Shown piece after piece: positions 10,347-22,200 of a stretch of DNA of 64,000 nt (position 1 is the first letter of the stretch; every line of letters starts with the position of its first letter). Made by a program: the position numbers and the translations under genes. The notes under the pieces are model-generated. The model made no database searches. It had not been told where the DNA came from and saw only the letters and a list, made by a program, of their open reading frames with translations. Source of the stretch: Hormiphora californensis (lineage: Eukaryota; Ctenophora; Tentaculata; Cydippida; Pleurobrachiidae); contig CM035353.1 in NCBI GenBank assembly GCA_020137815.1, forward strand, positions 3,654,471 through 3,718,470, written 5' to 3'.

Positions 10347-10523
10347 ACAGTCGGACCCTGATTTACTGGCCCCCGTGATTTAAGCTGTTTGAAGATATAT
10401 TTCCCCCAATATACACTGCAGTAATAAAGGAAATTAACTGTACTTGACCCCAATATACTGGGCACCCTAATTTACCGGACAAAACCCTTTCCCCGAGCAT
10501 CCCGGTAAACCTGGGTCCGACTG
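10347..10523. mobile_element. pogo/Tigger-like MITE (CAGTCGGACCC termini)
   Basis: Termini CAGTCGGACCCTGATTTA and GGGTCCGACTG, flanked by TA. The interior carries CCCCGAGCATCCCGGTAAA, shared with the other copies in the window. Non-coding. Confidence 0.78.
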
Positions 10524-10626
10524 TATCTAATTTGGACGACACTCGAATAGGGGAAACAGAAATCATCTGTAGGTGCACGGTTAAGTTGGCGTGCTCCCCC
10601 TCCCCAAACCTCAGTTGTACACTCTA

Positions 10627-10726
10627 GGACCGAAACAAGTAAACAACCAATCAGAACTCGTTATTCAGGTCACGTGACTGGTCATCAGCCAATCAGGGAC
10701 CAGTATTTCCTGATTCTGTCGGTTCC
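10627..10726 (+). mobile_element. hAT-like MITE, copy 4 (ends worn), between 30-bp direct repeats
   Basis: Carries the family core CCGAAACAAGTAAACAACC to GGTCACGTGACTGG. It is flanked not by 8 bp but by about 30 bp of direct repeat (ccctccccaaac..tcagttg.acactctagga, near 10593 and 10725), which suggests a later duplication or recombination event. Confidence 0.7.
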
Positions 10727-10729
10727 CTC

Positions 10730-11500
10730 CCCAAACTTCAGTTGGACACTCTAGGAGGGACAATGTCACTGACATTTGACATGATATAGAGCCCAGCTTT
10801 CTTTCACCGATGGGTTAATGTGGACTCCTATGATCAGTTTGGGCACTCTAGAATTTCTAGTAGAAATATATAATAGTCCAGCTTTCTTTCTACTAGAAAT
10901 TCTAGAGTGCCCACACTTTCTTATATACTGGTTGGGAAGTAATGGCCGAGTACGTATGAGAGCTAAGTGGACCCCGGTTTCAGGGGAGCGAAGAGGGTCC
11001 CTGAGACCACCCAGCCCTTTTAAACTCGTATATCATAATACACATGGAATGTGGGCAGCAGCAATCCCACTATATCTTGCCAGCTGGCTGAATTACCCAC
11101 TGGTCTGATTACCCACGTCCTACACCATTGTGATTTTCAGATCTGAGAGGATAATTGCTGCCTCTCGGTGTCAAATGATTTGCCGTGCCAGGAATGTTCC
11201 TTCATTCGAGTGACCGTTACTCCAGCCCCTATTCATGTGTCGGGAATAGGCGAGCCGTGTTATAACAGGCGAGAAGTTGCGTCTGTCACTGTCAGTGCAC
11301 ACTGCACTGCACTGCAGCCAGCGGCACGTTTCAGACTTGATCTGCCGAGTGAACAAATCCGTTATTATTATATGTTATATGAAAGTTGCAGTTGTCCACC
11401 GTTCCGTTCTTTCAGGACCGATCGCAAATCGTGGGATCTATCTCTATCTATCTTTTTGCATTATATATTTTCTCTCTGCGCAAGGGACATCGTTCCCAAG
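10730..11500. other. Intergenic with a short hairpin; no supported gene
   Basis: Contains a hairpin around 10848-10912 (CTAGAATTTCTAGTAGAAA and its complement). Several overlapping small frames at 11168-11650 on both strands show no domain or splice support, and part of that stretch is inside a mobile element. Confidence 0.4.
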
Positions 11501-11508
11501 GATTCTCC

Positions 11509-12051
11509 TTGGATCCATCGCATCCTATTCTCGCTCCGCGAATAATAGGATCCCGGCCCGTTGAGAGCAAGAACTCACGTGCGCGCGATATAAAGCACGT
11601 TTTCAGCAGATCGCGCGTGATAGACCGTTTTTGGAGACCTTTTTAGCTGACCTAGCACTACTCAAAGGTCAATTATGGCCTCATTTCGCATCGTGATGAA
11701 TCGGCGGGTATTTTCCCATACTCACAAGGCCATGAAGATTCCCCCAGTACCCGCAGATTGTCCCAGGACCGAGTAGGAGCTTGCAGCCAGGTCTTTAAAG
11801 AATTGCTCATGTTTAGCGTCAATTTTGACCCACTATTCCTCAAATGCTGATACTCGCGGGTATTTTCCGTAAAACTAGAGACAATTATCTGCCAGGAGCA
11901 ACAAACGAGATGCAAATCGGTTCAGTAGTTCCTTGCAGCCAGGTCTTTAAAAAAGTTTGCTCTAAAATCAATAACGGACCGGAGGCCTAGATGTGAGATC
12001 GATCTCGGTCGCCGCGCGACCTCGATCTCACTCAGGCATCAATGTGGCCAA
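11509..12051. mobile_element. 543-bp TTGG...CCAA element, copy 1, with 9-bp duplication
   Basis: Begins TTGGATCCATCGC and ends AATGTGGCCAA, flanked by the perfect 9-bp duplication GGATTCTCC (11500-11508 and 12052-12060). A copy of exactly the same length and nearly the same sequence is at 20776-21318. Contains GAGATCGATCTCGGTCGC palindromes also found in shorter relatives. Non-coding; MULE-like by duplication length only. Confidence 0.87.
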
Positions 12052-12060
12052 GGATTCTCC

Positions 12061-13036
12061 GTGGTTACTATTTTTTCCCCGCCCGGGTGAAGGCCGAAGG
12101 CCTTCACCCGGATGCCTTTTGCAAAAAGGCATACGGGGTTTAGAAATCTAAACGGATATAGTGACTATGTGTAGCAAGTCAGCTCTCTTGTCCCGTTTCA
12201 GGTTGCGAGGGGCAACATGTAGCAACTAGAGCCGCGCACACAACAACAACCTGCTCCTTCATAAACCACTTCATTGACACTTTTTCAGGAAATGTGTGGC
12301 GCGCAATTCCGCAATGTGGCGCACAATTTAGTGCTACTAAAACACAAGGATTTGTTCTATACTGTTTGCCTGATCTATAAATGATCCGAAATGTCTGTCC
12401 CGCCTTCGTGTTAGGAATGAAACGTGGCGGGGAAACATAGCATTATGAAACATAATGCATTTATTCTTGTTAACTCCACAATGACTACACTCTAGGGGTT
12501 ACTCAACAATACACTCCATCGCTAAGCGAGAGATCCTCCTCTTCGCATCTGATCTCATTATCTCTCTAGAGTGAATGGAGGTTAGTTGAGATTCTCTATT
12601 CTCTACGCAAGCCTCTTCACTGCTCTCTCGTGTAAGAGGCTGGAAAGATCTCTCCAGCATGTATGCTTAGTGCTGCTTAGTGCTTTCCCTGAAAATATGT
12701 TCCCTGTTTTGCCCCTATAATTGTATACCTGCAGTTATAGTAGCTGTACATTTTAGTTTGTCTGTGTGAGAAGTTGCCACAGTTAGATAAACACTCGAGT
12801 GCACTCTGCTGCTCAGATTCGTTTAGATGCTCAAACATCTGTGGAGAGAGAGCTAATTGGTATAGTTGATCGTTAATTGGGAAAGTTAAACAGGGATTGT
12901 TGTAATCGTGAAACTGAAAAATCGGCAACTTTTTTGTCATTCTCCGACCATTCCCGGCAGCTTCAACTTGGCGTGCCACCGGGGTGGAGAGAGGTCATAA
13001 ATGGAGATAATTTAATAATAATACGTTGGATAATCA
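12061..13036. other. Intergenic, no gene recognised
   Basis: Includes a GC-rich inverted repeat near 12080-12140 (GGTGAAGGCC...GGCCTTCACCC) and CT-rich stretches. I see no supported exon or RNA gene. Confidence 0.4.
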
Positions 13037-13374
13037 GGGCGGAATCACACCAAGATCTTCGAAAGAATTGTTTCGACGCACCAAACCCAATCACACTGAA
13101 AAGTTTCGTTGGTTCTTCACAGCAGGCGTTCAGTTGTTGTGAACGCCTGCTGTGCGCGGCGCATTGGCACGTGCATCTTGGGCGCTGGCAGGCTTTCACA
13201 TGTTGTAACATATAGAAGCCTGCCAGCGCTCAAGATGCACGTGCCAATGCGCCGCGCACAGCAGGCGTTCACAACAACTGAACGCCTGCTGTGAAGAACC
13301 AACGAAACTTTTCAGTGTGATTGGGTTTGGTGCGTCGAAACAATTCTTTCGAAGATCTTGGTGTGATTCCGCCC
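13037..13374. mobile_element. 338-bp palindromic foldback element
   Basis: Ends GGGCGGAATCACACCAAG and its complement CTTGGTGTGATTCCGCCC. The arms of about 165 bp are nearly perfect inverted copies. Identical 61-codon frames on opposite strands result from the palindrome. Target duplication not clear. Confidence 0.78.
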
Positions 13375-13460
13375 TTAGCTGTTTATTAGAAAAATAATAT
13401 TTGTGAGATTTATAAACACGTGATATTAAAAAACGGCTCATAAATTCACATCTCACTCAC

Positions 13461-13667
13461 ATCTTTAGAGGGCGTGCCAGCGCTGACAAGTGCCAGTAGC
13501 TCCACCAGATATTCTACCAACTCAGAATTGTCCGGGAACTGCTTCGTGATACTGTTCCGAGCGGCGGACAGGGGGAATGACAGAAGTGCCATTTGTAGAT
13601 CGTGTTGCAGCATTATGTGGAGTGCACAGTTGGATGGATATAAAGCCAATCCACACTGCAACCATAT
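13461..13667 (-). CDS. Possible isolated coding exon, 69 codons, unrecognised
   Basis: Open in phase 0 from an acceptor (ccgctcag) to a GTGAGT donor, reading IWLQCGLALYPSNCALH then LVEYLVELLALVSAG. The composition is protein-like, with leucine-rich amphipathic helices of HEAT/armadillo character, unlike the surrounding repeats. No neighbouring exon was found, so it may be a gene fragment carried by repeats. Function unknown. Confidence 0.33.
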
Positions 13668-13902
13668 CTGAGCGGGGAGAAAAAGAGGGGATTAGGAGTG
13701 GGGACTGGGGAGGGATGGGGAGTAGGGAGAGAGGGGATTAGGAATACGACCCTCTGTAACGTAAAAACCGTAACTCCGATTTGCATGAAATTTTGAACGC
13801 GTGCTCTAGGTGTCAAGGCAACACGAACTACCAAGCGGCATGTTCGTAGGACAACGAGAAGGTTGTCTAAAACAAAGTTGAAATTGCCGATTTCAGACAA
13901 TA

Positions 13903-16658
13903 GGGTATACACTGGCTATTTGAAACGGCTGCCAATTTGAAACAGTGTCTGGCTATGTGAAACACATGGACTGGCTATTTGAAACGTAGTGCCCCGTATG
14001 TGGTAGTTTGTTTAGGAGAGGCATAGCCAACAGTACGGGGACATGCCGTTATTTTAAATTCTGGAATAGAAACAATCCTTGTGTTTTAATAAAAAACTCA
14101 AAGATTTCCATTTTATTTCAAAAAATGAAAATTAAGAAACTTGAATATAATTATAAATAGCTTTTTAAACCTCAGGGCGCACACAGACTGACCATACTTG
14201 ACCATGACCATATTATGTGTCAAGATTTTGACCAAGTTGCACAGACTGACCAAACTTGATCATTTGACCAAGCTTGGAGAGTAAAAATTGAAACGAATTC
14301 ATAACATAGCGAAAACCACTGAACCCGACTAATTTTGACACGCTGAATCACGTAAGCAACTTTTCCAATCCGTCTGAGATCGGGAAAGTGCCTTAGTTGA
14401 GCAATTAAGGCCAATTAGACCCAATTATACTCAATTAGGGCACTTCATCGACCTCAGACGGATTGGAAAAGTTGCTTACGTGATTCAGTGTATCGAAATT
14501 AGTCAGGTTCAGTGGTTTTCGCTATGATATGATCTGCAGGGCAAGCGAGTCTGGTAACTTGAAACACCGCGGAGGGCTATTTGAAACACTTTTCTCCAAA
14601 TCCGCTGTCGGAAATTTTTGATGTTCATTTTGAGCATAGGGGGGATATGAATTATGAGTTTAGCCATTTCCGCCAGAAATTGGCCGAATTTGGGGCAAAA
14701 ACTGTTTTCCTGGCTATTTGAAACACTTTTCGGAAACATTCGCTGCACCAAGCACATGTAACAAAATTCAGATTTCAGACATGGAATAGCTCTGTACAAC
14801 CCTTTTCTAACTATTCCATGTCGAAAATCTCGGTTTCGTGGACGAATTGAGGGAGATACGGCTGTTTCAAATTAGCAGACTGGGGCGGGCTAATTGAAAC
14901 ACCAAATTTGGATAGATATCACGTGACCCTGACCCCGGAAGACAAAATGAGACATCTCAAACCACTTCAAAAACTACCCTGGGACTGTCTCGGTAACATA
15001 GGGTGAAAAAATTTTGGGTTCGACTTGATTTGTGGACACACGAAGGAAAAAAGTTTTTTTTTTTTTTTTTTGGGGGGAGAGTGCTCCCGTAAACAATCTT
15101 TAATGCTGAGAGTTCTCAGTTGTTATTGAAATAAATGCGCTCTTGCGCTAACACGTCAGAAATAAATTACTAAACAAAATTATAAAACATATATATCGTC
15201 CGTTGTGCTCTCTACTCGCCCACCTCTATATCCTCTGAGTGAGAGAGTCACACTCCTTAACATTGAGAATGAAAGCTTCAGACGAATGAATCGAATACAT
15301 TCGTTGTAATTGTTTTTTGTTTTCTTTGCTTTCAGTTCCGCAAGCCGTTTTACAAAGGTTGAGAAATCTTTTCCCATCCCTCCGGTGGTTGACATCACCA
15401 ATGGCGTAAACGACCCCTTTTCCACTTCCAGCACCCGATGAAGATAAGCTGTCCGTTTTGTAGCTTCATGTTTCATGTACGTTTGAGGAATGTCTTGGAT
15501 TCTGTTGGATTCAGCCTGAGAGTTGAAAACTCTTACATCAAATAACGCCAAGTCCATATCAGTCCAGAAATCTCTGGTAGAAACGTCCAATCTTGCCCCA
15601 TCGTCCCGGTTGGTTCCAGCTGGCAGCTCCCTATTATACACTGGAAGTAGGTGGGGTTCGATTCTCGTATCGTAGCAAACGTCACTCAGTTCTTTAGCTA
15701 CATAATCCCTAATGCGGTTATGTCGAATAGAAACATAGCCACCTCTTTTACATGATAGTGAGTGCTCAATGGTGTTGGCATTTCCACATACACATTCCTC
15801 TGGACGGGATTGCCCAACAATCGGTAGGTCGTAACGTACTGAAAGAGCGTCATGGAATTCCTGTCTGTTCAGATTGAAATGTAGCTCCTCCAGAGGCAGA
15901 CAAGTCAGGAAGGACGATGCACCTTTTTCGTTTAACAGATCAAGATTTCGTACATGTTCCGGACTCAGTAAGGTTTTGACAGTTTCGAGCATACTCTTGT
16001 ACATGTTGTTCTTTGCATTCTTCAGAGCAACCTTCACTTCAAGTTCGCGTTTGACATCTGGCTTGTAGCTATCTTTCTTTCCAAGAATGGCTTGAGTCAG
16101 TCCCTCTGTGACAGCAACTGAGTTGACGTACTCGAGTTTGCTCATGATCACTGGGTTCGGTATGCCAAGTCCACCAAATCTAGTCGGAAGGGACATTATC
16201 TCTCGAAGAACTACTTCGATGAATGGTTGTCCAGTAATTGCAGGGAGTAGATTCCTCAATATCAGCTCCTCGATGACTTGTAGCTGATTCTCAATACCGG
16301 GGGTAGTTCGCTGCAAAAATGCCCACTCTTTACTCACACCGATAGTAAAAGCAGCGTATGCAAGCTGTGGCTCATTCTTCGCGATATCACAGATATTTTT
16401 AACATCATCTGTCCATTTCTTCACTTCTTCTTCAACAAACTTCTCCTGACCAACTTTACTCCCGATATATGACCCAAGATAACGGTGGCCAATGCTGGTA
16501 ACGTTCACATCAGGAAACATATCCTTTGCCTGTTGTTCCATTCCCTCCTTCACTACTAACCAGCTCTTACCGGGATCGGGATAATACCCGAATGATGGTC
16601 CATCTTCTTTTACGAAGGAAAAAAGTGAAAAACTGTTTCAAATAGCCAGTGTATACCC
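13903..16658. mobile_element. TA-flanked element with GGGTATACACTGGC termini, interrupted by a retrotransposon
   Basis: Inverted ends GGGTATACACTGGCTATTTG and its complement, flanked by TA (13901-13902 and 16659-16660). The phrase GGCTATTTGAAAC recurs internally in both orientations. A palindromic segment is centred near 14400. A 5'-truncated retrotransposon occupies 15055-16611. Without that insertion and its duplication the element is about 1.18 kb. No transposase frame. Confidence 0.75.
15055..16611 (-). pseudogene. 5'-truncated non-LTR retrotransposon: C-terminal reverse transcriptase + CCHC + restriction-like endonuclease region
   Basis: The minus-strand frame 15180-16553 (457 codons) is also open upstream to 16611, reading GYYPDPGKSWLVVKEGM, the end of a reverse-transcriptase palm/thumb. 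Then comes a zinc-knuckle-like C-x-C-x7-H-x3-C (CVCGNANTIEHSLSC), the motif RHNRIRD, and acidic residues in GARLDV and LALFDVRVF. CCHC followed by RHN and a PD-(D/E)xK-type fold is the signature of R2/NeSL-like elements with a restriction-like endonuclease; assigning this family is inference. The 3' side ends in a poly-A tail (poly-T at 15054-15071). A 15-bp duplication, ACGAAGGAAAAAAGT, flanks it (15040-15054 and 16612-16626), which proves target-primed insertion. The catalytic reverse-transcriptase core is missing. Confidence 0.7.
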
Positions 16659-16836
16659 TAAGTACAGTAGCGCTGGCAGAATTTTTTTAAATTTTCAAAA
16701 TTTTTTTTCCCGCAATTTCGATTTTCCATTTACTGGAAGGAAGAATGCGTGGAAGAGAGACTTTTTAGGGGAAGGATGGTTGGGGGAGGGAGGATTGGGC
16801 CCCGGGCGCTTGCCAGCGCTATGATAATATACCGCC

Positions 16837-17931
16837 TGGGCCAAAAAAAACGTGGGGTACGCTGAGCCTCATATCTCCCAAATCGTAACTTCTATCACTC
16901 TGATATTTTGACACAATTTTTGTATACCTACTCATTCGAGGAATCCGGAGTTTCAATTCCTAAAACTTCAAAATTCATTAATGAACTCAATTTTTCATTT
17001 TTCGGGTTTTTCGAGGTTTTCTCTTGTTTATATTCAATTTTATTCTTAAAAATGACCGCCATGCAATAGAACAACTATTAACAAATGGCAATCTGTATTT
17101 TTATTAAAATTGAATCAAGTTTAGTTGGTGAAATAAACAATATAAAACTGTTAATTTTTACCGAGAATCGATTTTGACCCGTTTTGACGAGAAATCGGTA
17201 ATTTCAGGCGCTAAAAATTGGTAAGGCCATTGCACTTGATCAATGTTGATGTTAGCCGGAACTTTAGCTCTCTATCTCAAAGTTCATTTTTCCGACTGGA
17301 ATGAATCCTGAATGAACTTGAAAACAGGAATGCTTTTCCGAAAATTAATTTCACAGTCGCCTTTGGGTATCGATTTCCTTTCAAACGCGACTAATTTTAG
17401 CTCAATTGGACCACCACAAGAGACACAGTCCCCAGTTTTCTAACCCTAGGTCTGGTCATGTGACCCCCATTGAGACGCTAGTGTCATTACGAAGTGCCAA
17501 TAAGCAGGTGTAACGGTCGAGTATCACGTATCACATCTGCTAATGAGGATGGTGTACCGATACAGCGTCCGATAGAATGTAAGTTATCTTGCTAACACGT
17601 CATAATTTGATGGGGATCACATGACCAAACCTAGGCTTGGTAAACTGATCATTGTGATTCTTGTGGTGATCCAATTAAGCTCAAACTGGTCGCGTTCGAA
17701 AGATAATCGATAGCCAAACAAATTTGTGAAACATTGGTACCGAAATATGGTCCCATTTTGGTGTTCATTCAATGTTCATTCGGGCGAAAAAAATGAACTT
17801 TTATCCAGAGGGCTGAAACTCCGGATTCCTCGAATGAGTACCCATACAAATATTGTGTCAAAATATCAGAGCGATGGAAGTTAAGATTTGGGAGATATGA
17901 GGCTCGGCGTACCCCACGTTTTTTTGGCCCA
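16837..17931. mobile_element. 1.1 kb element with TGGGCCAAAAAAAACG inverted termini
   Basis: Left end TGGGCCAAAAAAAACGTGGGG and right end CCCCACGTTTTTTTGGCCCA. The inverted arms continue inward for over 100 bp (CTCATATCTCCCAAATC, TTCGAGGAATCCGGAG). No open frame of note and no clear duplication. It separates two copies of the duplicated segment described next. Confidence 0.72.
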
Positions 17932-18718
17932 GTTGCTTACGTGATTCAGTGTATCGAAATTAGTCAGGTTCAGTGGTTTTCGCTATGATATGATCTGCAG
18001 GGCAAGCGAGTCTGGTAACTTGAAACACCGCGGAGGGCTATTTGAAACACTTTTCTCCAAATCCGCTGTCGGAAATTTTTGATGTTCATTTTGAGCATAG
18101 GGAGGATATGAATTATGAGTTTAGCCATTTCCGCCAGAAATTGGCCGAATTTGGGGCAAAAACTGTTTTCCTGGCTATTTGAAACACTTTTCGGAAACAT
18201 TCGCTGCACCAAGCACATGTAACAAAATTCAGATTTCAGACATGGAATAGCTCTGTACAACCCTTTTCTAACTATTCCATGTCGAAAATCTCGGTTTCGT
18301 GGACGAATTGAGGGAGATACGGCTGTTTCAAATTAGCAGACTGAGGCGGGCTAATTGAAACACCAAATTTGGATAGATATCACGTGACCCTGACCCCGGA
18401 AGACAAAATGAGACATCTCAAACCACTTCAAAAACTACCCTGGGACTGTCTCGGTAACATAGGGTGAAAAATTTTGGGTTCGACTTGATTTGTGGACACA
18501 CGAAGGAAAAAAGTGAAAAACTGTTTCAAATAGCCAGTGTATACCCTAAGTACAGTAGCGCTGGCAGAATTTTTTTAAATTTTCAAAAATTTTTTTCCGC
18601 AATTTCGATTTTCCATTTACTGGAAGGAAGAATGCGTGGAAGAGAGACTTTTTAGGGGAAGGATGGTTGGGGGAGGGAGGATTGGGCCCCGGGCGCTTGC
18701 CAGCGCTATGATAATATA
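17932..18718 (+). repeat. Segmental duplication of 14471-16830 lacking the retrotransposon
   Basis: Starts at GTTGCTTACGTGATTCAGTG, identical to 14471 onward, and continues through the right end of the TA element and its flank to the GCCAGCGCTATGATAATATA phrase. It holds the empty site for the 15055-16611 insertion (gaaggaaaaaagtgaaaaac). That dates the duplication before the insertion and confirms the boundaries. Confidence 0.88.
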
Positions 18719-18781
18719 TATATGTGAGATCGATCTCGGTCGCTGTGTGACCTCGATCCCACTCAGGTGTCAATGTCGCCA
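18719..18781. mobile_element. Fragment of the TTGG...CCAA family
   Basis: GTGAGATCGATCTCGGTCGC followed by CAGGTGTCAATGTCGCCAA, the right end of the 9-bp-duplication family. The left end is lost. Confidence 0.5.
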
Positions 18782-18934
18782 AGAGTTAACAGATCACTGT
18801 ATCACGTGATATAATGGTACTCAGTTTGAAACACATCTAAGTGCACTGACGTACAACAATAGTTTCTAGATTGTGAGGGAGTTGAAGTTGAGTTTGTGTC
18901 TTGAACTGTTCGAACTGTCTTCGACCTCCGGGCC

Positions 18935-19180
<246 letters not shown>

Positions 19181-19207
19181 CAAAATCCCCCAAGTGTAGT
19201 TTGAAAT

Positions 19208-22200
19208 ATGCTCCTGTTCATTCTACTGATACAGCTCTCAGTGATGGAGGTGTCTGCAGTCTTCACTGGGAAGCTTCACTTCGCATCTGTTACTGCCAGG
19301 ACTGTGTATGGTGATGACAACCCAAATAATGCAATAGACGGTGACCCTACAACGATGTATCATTCTAGTGATGATAACCAGCCTGAGTGGCTTCTTCTGA
19401 CATTGGATTCACCCGGAGCGGTGAGCAGCCTAACAATCATAAACAGGTAAATTACCATAACTGTTACTATTTGTTACAGAACATGTGTATAGATATCTAT
19501 AGGTATTTATACATGTATTATAGGGGGACCACATACAGCACTGTACTGAAATTCGCACCGCCGTATGTGGTGCCTCTAACTTCAGTTCTCACTAGCACAT
19601 ACAACACTTTCGGTGCAAACTCCAGTACGCACTGCCGTATGTGGTGCCTCTTACTGATAAATATCGGTGGGACTATCAGTACACAATCTCACGTGAGCTT
19701 AGCTCAGAAAAGATCAGTACGGTGCTGTATGTGCTCTTCGTACTGAACTGAAAGGTCACGTGGGGGTCACGTGCGCGCACTAGCCAATGAGAGACCTGCA
19801 TCTCACAATACACACACACACCCACACCACAGCAACCAATAAGAGGCGCACGCACTCTCACTACGACAGAAAGGGCCACACCTAGAACACGGGCGAGATT
19901 ATCCGACATATCGAGAAAATATGTGCTGCAATCGGGAAAGATAAGAGAGAGATAAGTGGAGATAAACATAACAAGAGAGAGAAAAGGAGGTCGAGAGAGT
20001 TCGGTATTAGTGAGAGGAAGATATTTCACAAAAAATTACGTGTTTTTAGCTTGTTTTGAAGGTTTTTTATTGATTGTTCAGTAAGAGGCACCACATACAC
20101 TCACTGTACTGAAGTTTCCACCGACAGTATGTGGTGCGACGTTCTGGAGTTCGCACCGGTGCTGTATGTGGTCCCCCATAGATAACTTGGTGACATTGAC
20201 ACCTGAGTGAGATCGACGTTGCGCGCGACTGAGATCGATCTCATATATTATTCGCGGAGCGAGAATAGATTGCAATGGATCCAATGTATATAGATGCCTG
20301 TAAACCAGTGTCATATTTTACTATCGGTCAGGAACACGCCCCACCTGGTTATAGCGAGACGAATCATCGGAACTCGCATAACCCTCATCGGGGAAACGAT
20401 CAACACGACATGTGGAACTATCGACTCAGCGCATGAAGACTTGTCTACCGCCTACACAGTGACCTGTCCACCTTGCACTGAGATGACCCTTCAGATTTTA
20501 CTTCACGATGAAACATCATTGGATGAAGATCTAACTGTTGATAGTAGAATTGTTCTCCACATTGCGGAAGTAACGGCTTTTGGAACTGAATCTGGCACTG
20601 AAACTGGTACGTATACAGTCGGACCCCGATTTAGGGACACCCTCGGGGGAAAGGCTCTTGTCCACTAAATCGGGGTGCCACTAAATCGGGGTCAAATAAG
20701 GTTAATTTCCTATATCAGGGGAAATCCTGTCCCTAAATCGGGGTGCCACTAAATCGGGGGCCCCTAAATCGGGGTTTGGATCCATCGCATCCTATTCTCG
20801 CTCCGCGAATAATAGGATCCCGGTCCGTTGAGAGCAAGAACTCACGTGCGCGCGATATAAAGCACGTTTTCAGCAGTTCGCGCGTGATAGACCGTTTTTG
20901 GAGACCTTTTTAGCTGACCTAGCACTACTCAAAGGTCAATTATGGAATCATTTCGCATCGTGATGAATCGGCGGGTATTTTCCCATACTCACAAGGCCAT
21001 GACGATTCCCCCAGTACCCGCAGATTGTCCCAGGACCGAGTAGGAGCTTGCAGCCAGGTCTTTAAAGAATTGCTCATGTTTAGCGTGAATTTTGACCCAC
21101 TATTCCTCAAATGCTGATACTCGCGGGTATTTTCCGTAAAACTAGAGACAATTGTCTGCCAGGAGCAACAAACGAGATGCAAATCGGTTCAGTAGTTCCT
21201 TGCAGCCAGGTCTTTGAAAAAGTTTGCTCTAAAATCAATAACGCGCCGGAGGCCTAGATGTGAGATCGATCTCGGTCGCTGCGCGACCTCGATCTCACTC
21301 AGGCATCAATGTGGCCAAAATCGGGGTCCGACTGTAGTAAAAACTTCCATCAGGAAACGTTTTGTAACCCATTCATTCCAACTTAGTGTCTATCAGTGAA
21401 GGAACTTCTCGGTCTGCGTATGAAGACCCATATGAAGGCGTGCGAGGGATACCTTCGTATGTTTTTGATGACAATCCAAGCACTTCTTTTCATTCAAGTG
21501 CAGATAACCAACCCGAGTGGCTTCAATTGACGCTAAGCAGACCGGCCAGGGTAAAGAAAGTGATCGTCATAAATAGGTATAATAGCTGTAGTGGGACTTG
21601 GTTGGGTCGGTCAACAATTATCAAATGTGGGTTTGTTTCCTACACAGGTTGCATTATTAAATGTGGTTTTGTTTGCTGCACAGGTTGAATGGTTACGGGT
21701 ATATAGTGAACCGACTACTCGGCACCGAAATCTCCCTACTTGGTACTACAACCAATACCACCTGTGGGACTATCAACTCAGTCAACCCAAATGGAGAGTC
21801 TATCGAGGACCAGAGCTACTCTGTTTTCTGTCCCACCGCCACAGAGCCGAGCATTGCTGTGAGACTATACGATGACTATGACACAAATTCAGATATAATT
21901 ATCATGAACATAGCAGAAGTTAAAGTTTACGAATTAAGTGAGTCCTAGAATATTTAAACAAATTAGTACTAAATTATAGCCCGCTGGGTGCACCTCCTGC
22001 CTTATCAAGCTGTTTTTCCACTTTTGGCATTTTTTGCTGTCTTTTCAAACTTCTGCAGAGGTCAGAGATCTCACTGTCAACTGTTCTGCAGAGACACGGA
22101 TAGTGGATATAAGAGAGGCAAGTGGACGTGAGCATGGAAGCTACCCGCTGTCCAACCTTATCGACAATAATCCCGGGACAAGCTTCGCCACAGCTGAAGG

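Noticed and set aside
11168-11646. Candidate gene (125-codon frame with several cysteines)
   Set aside because: Overlapping frames on both strands with no splice support; partly inside the 543-bp element.
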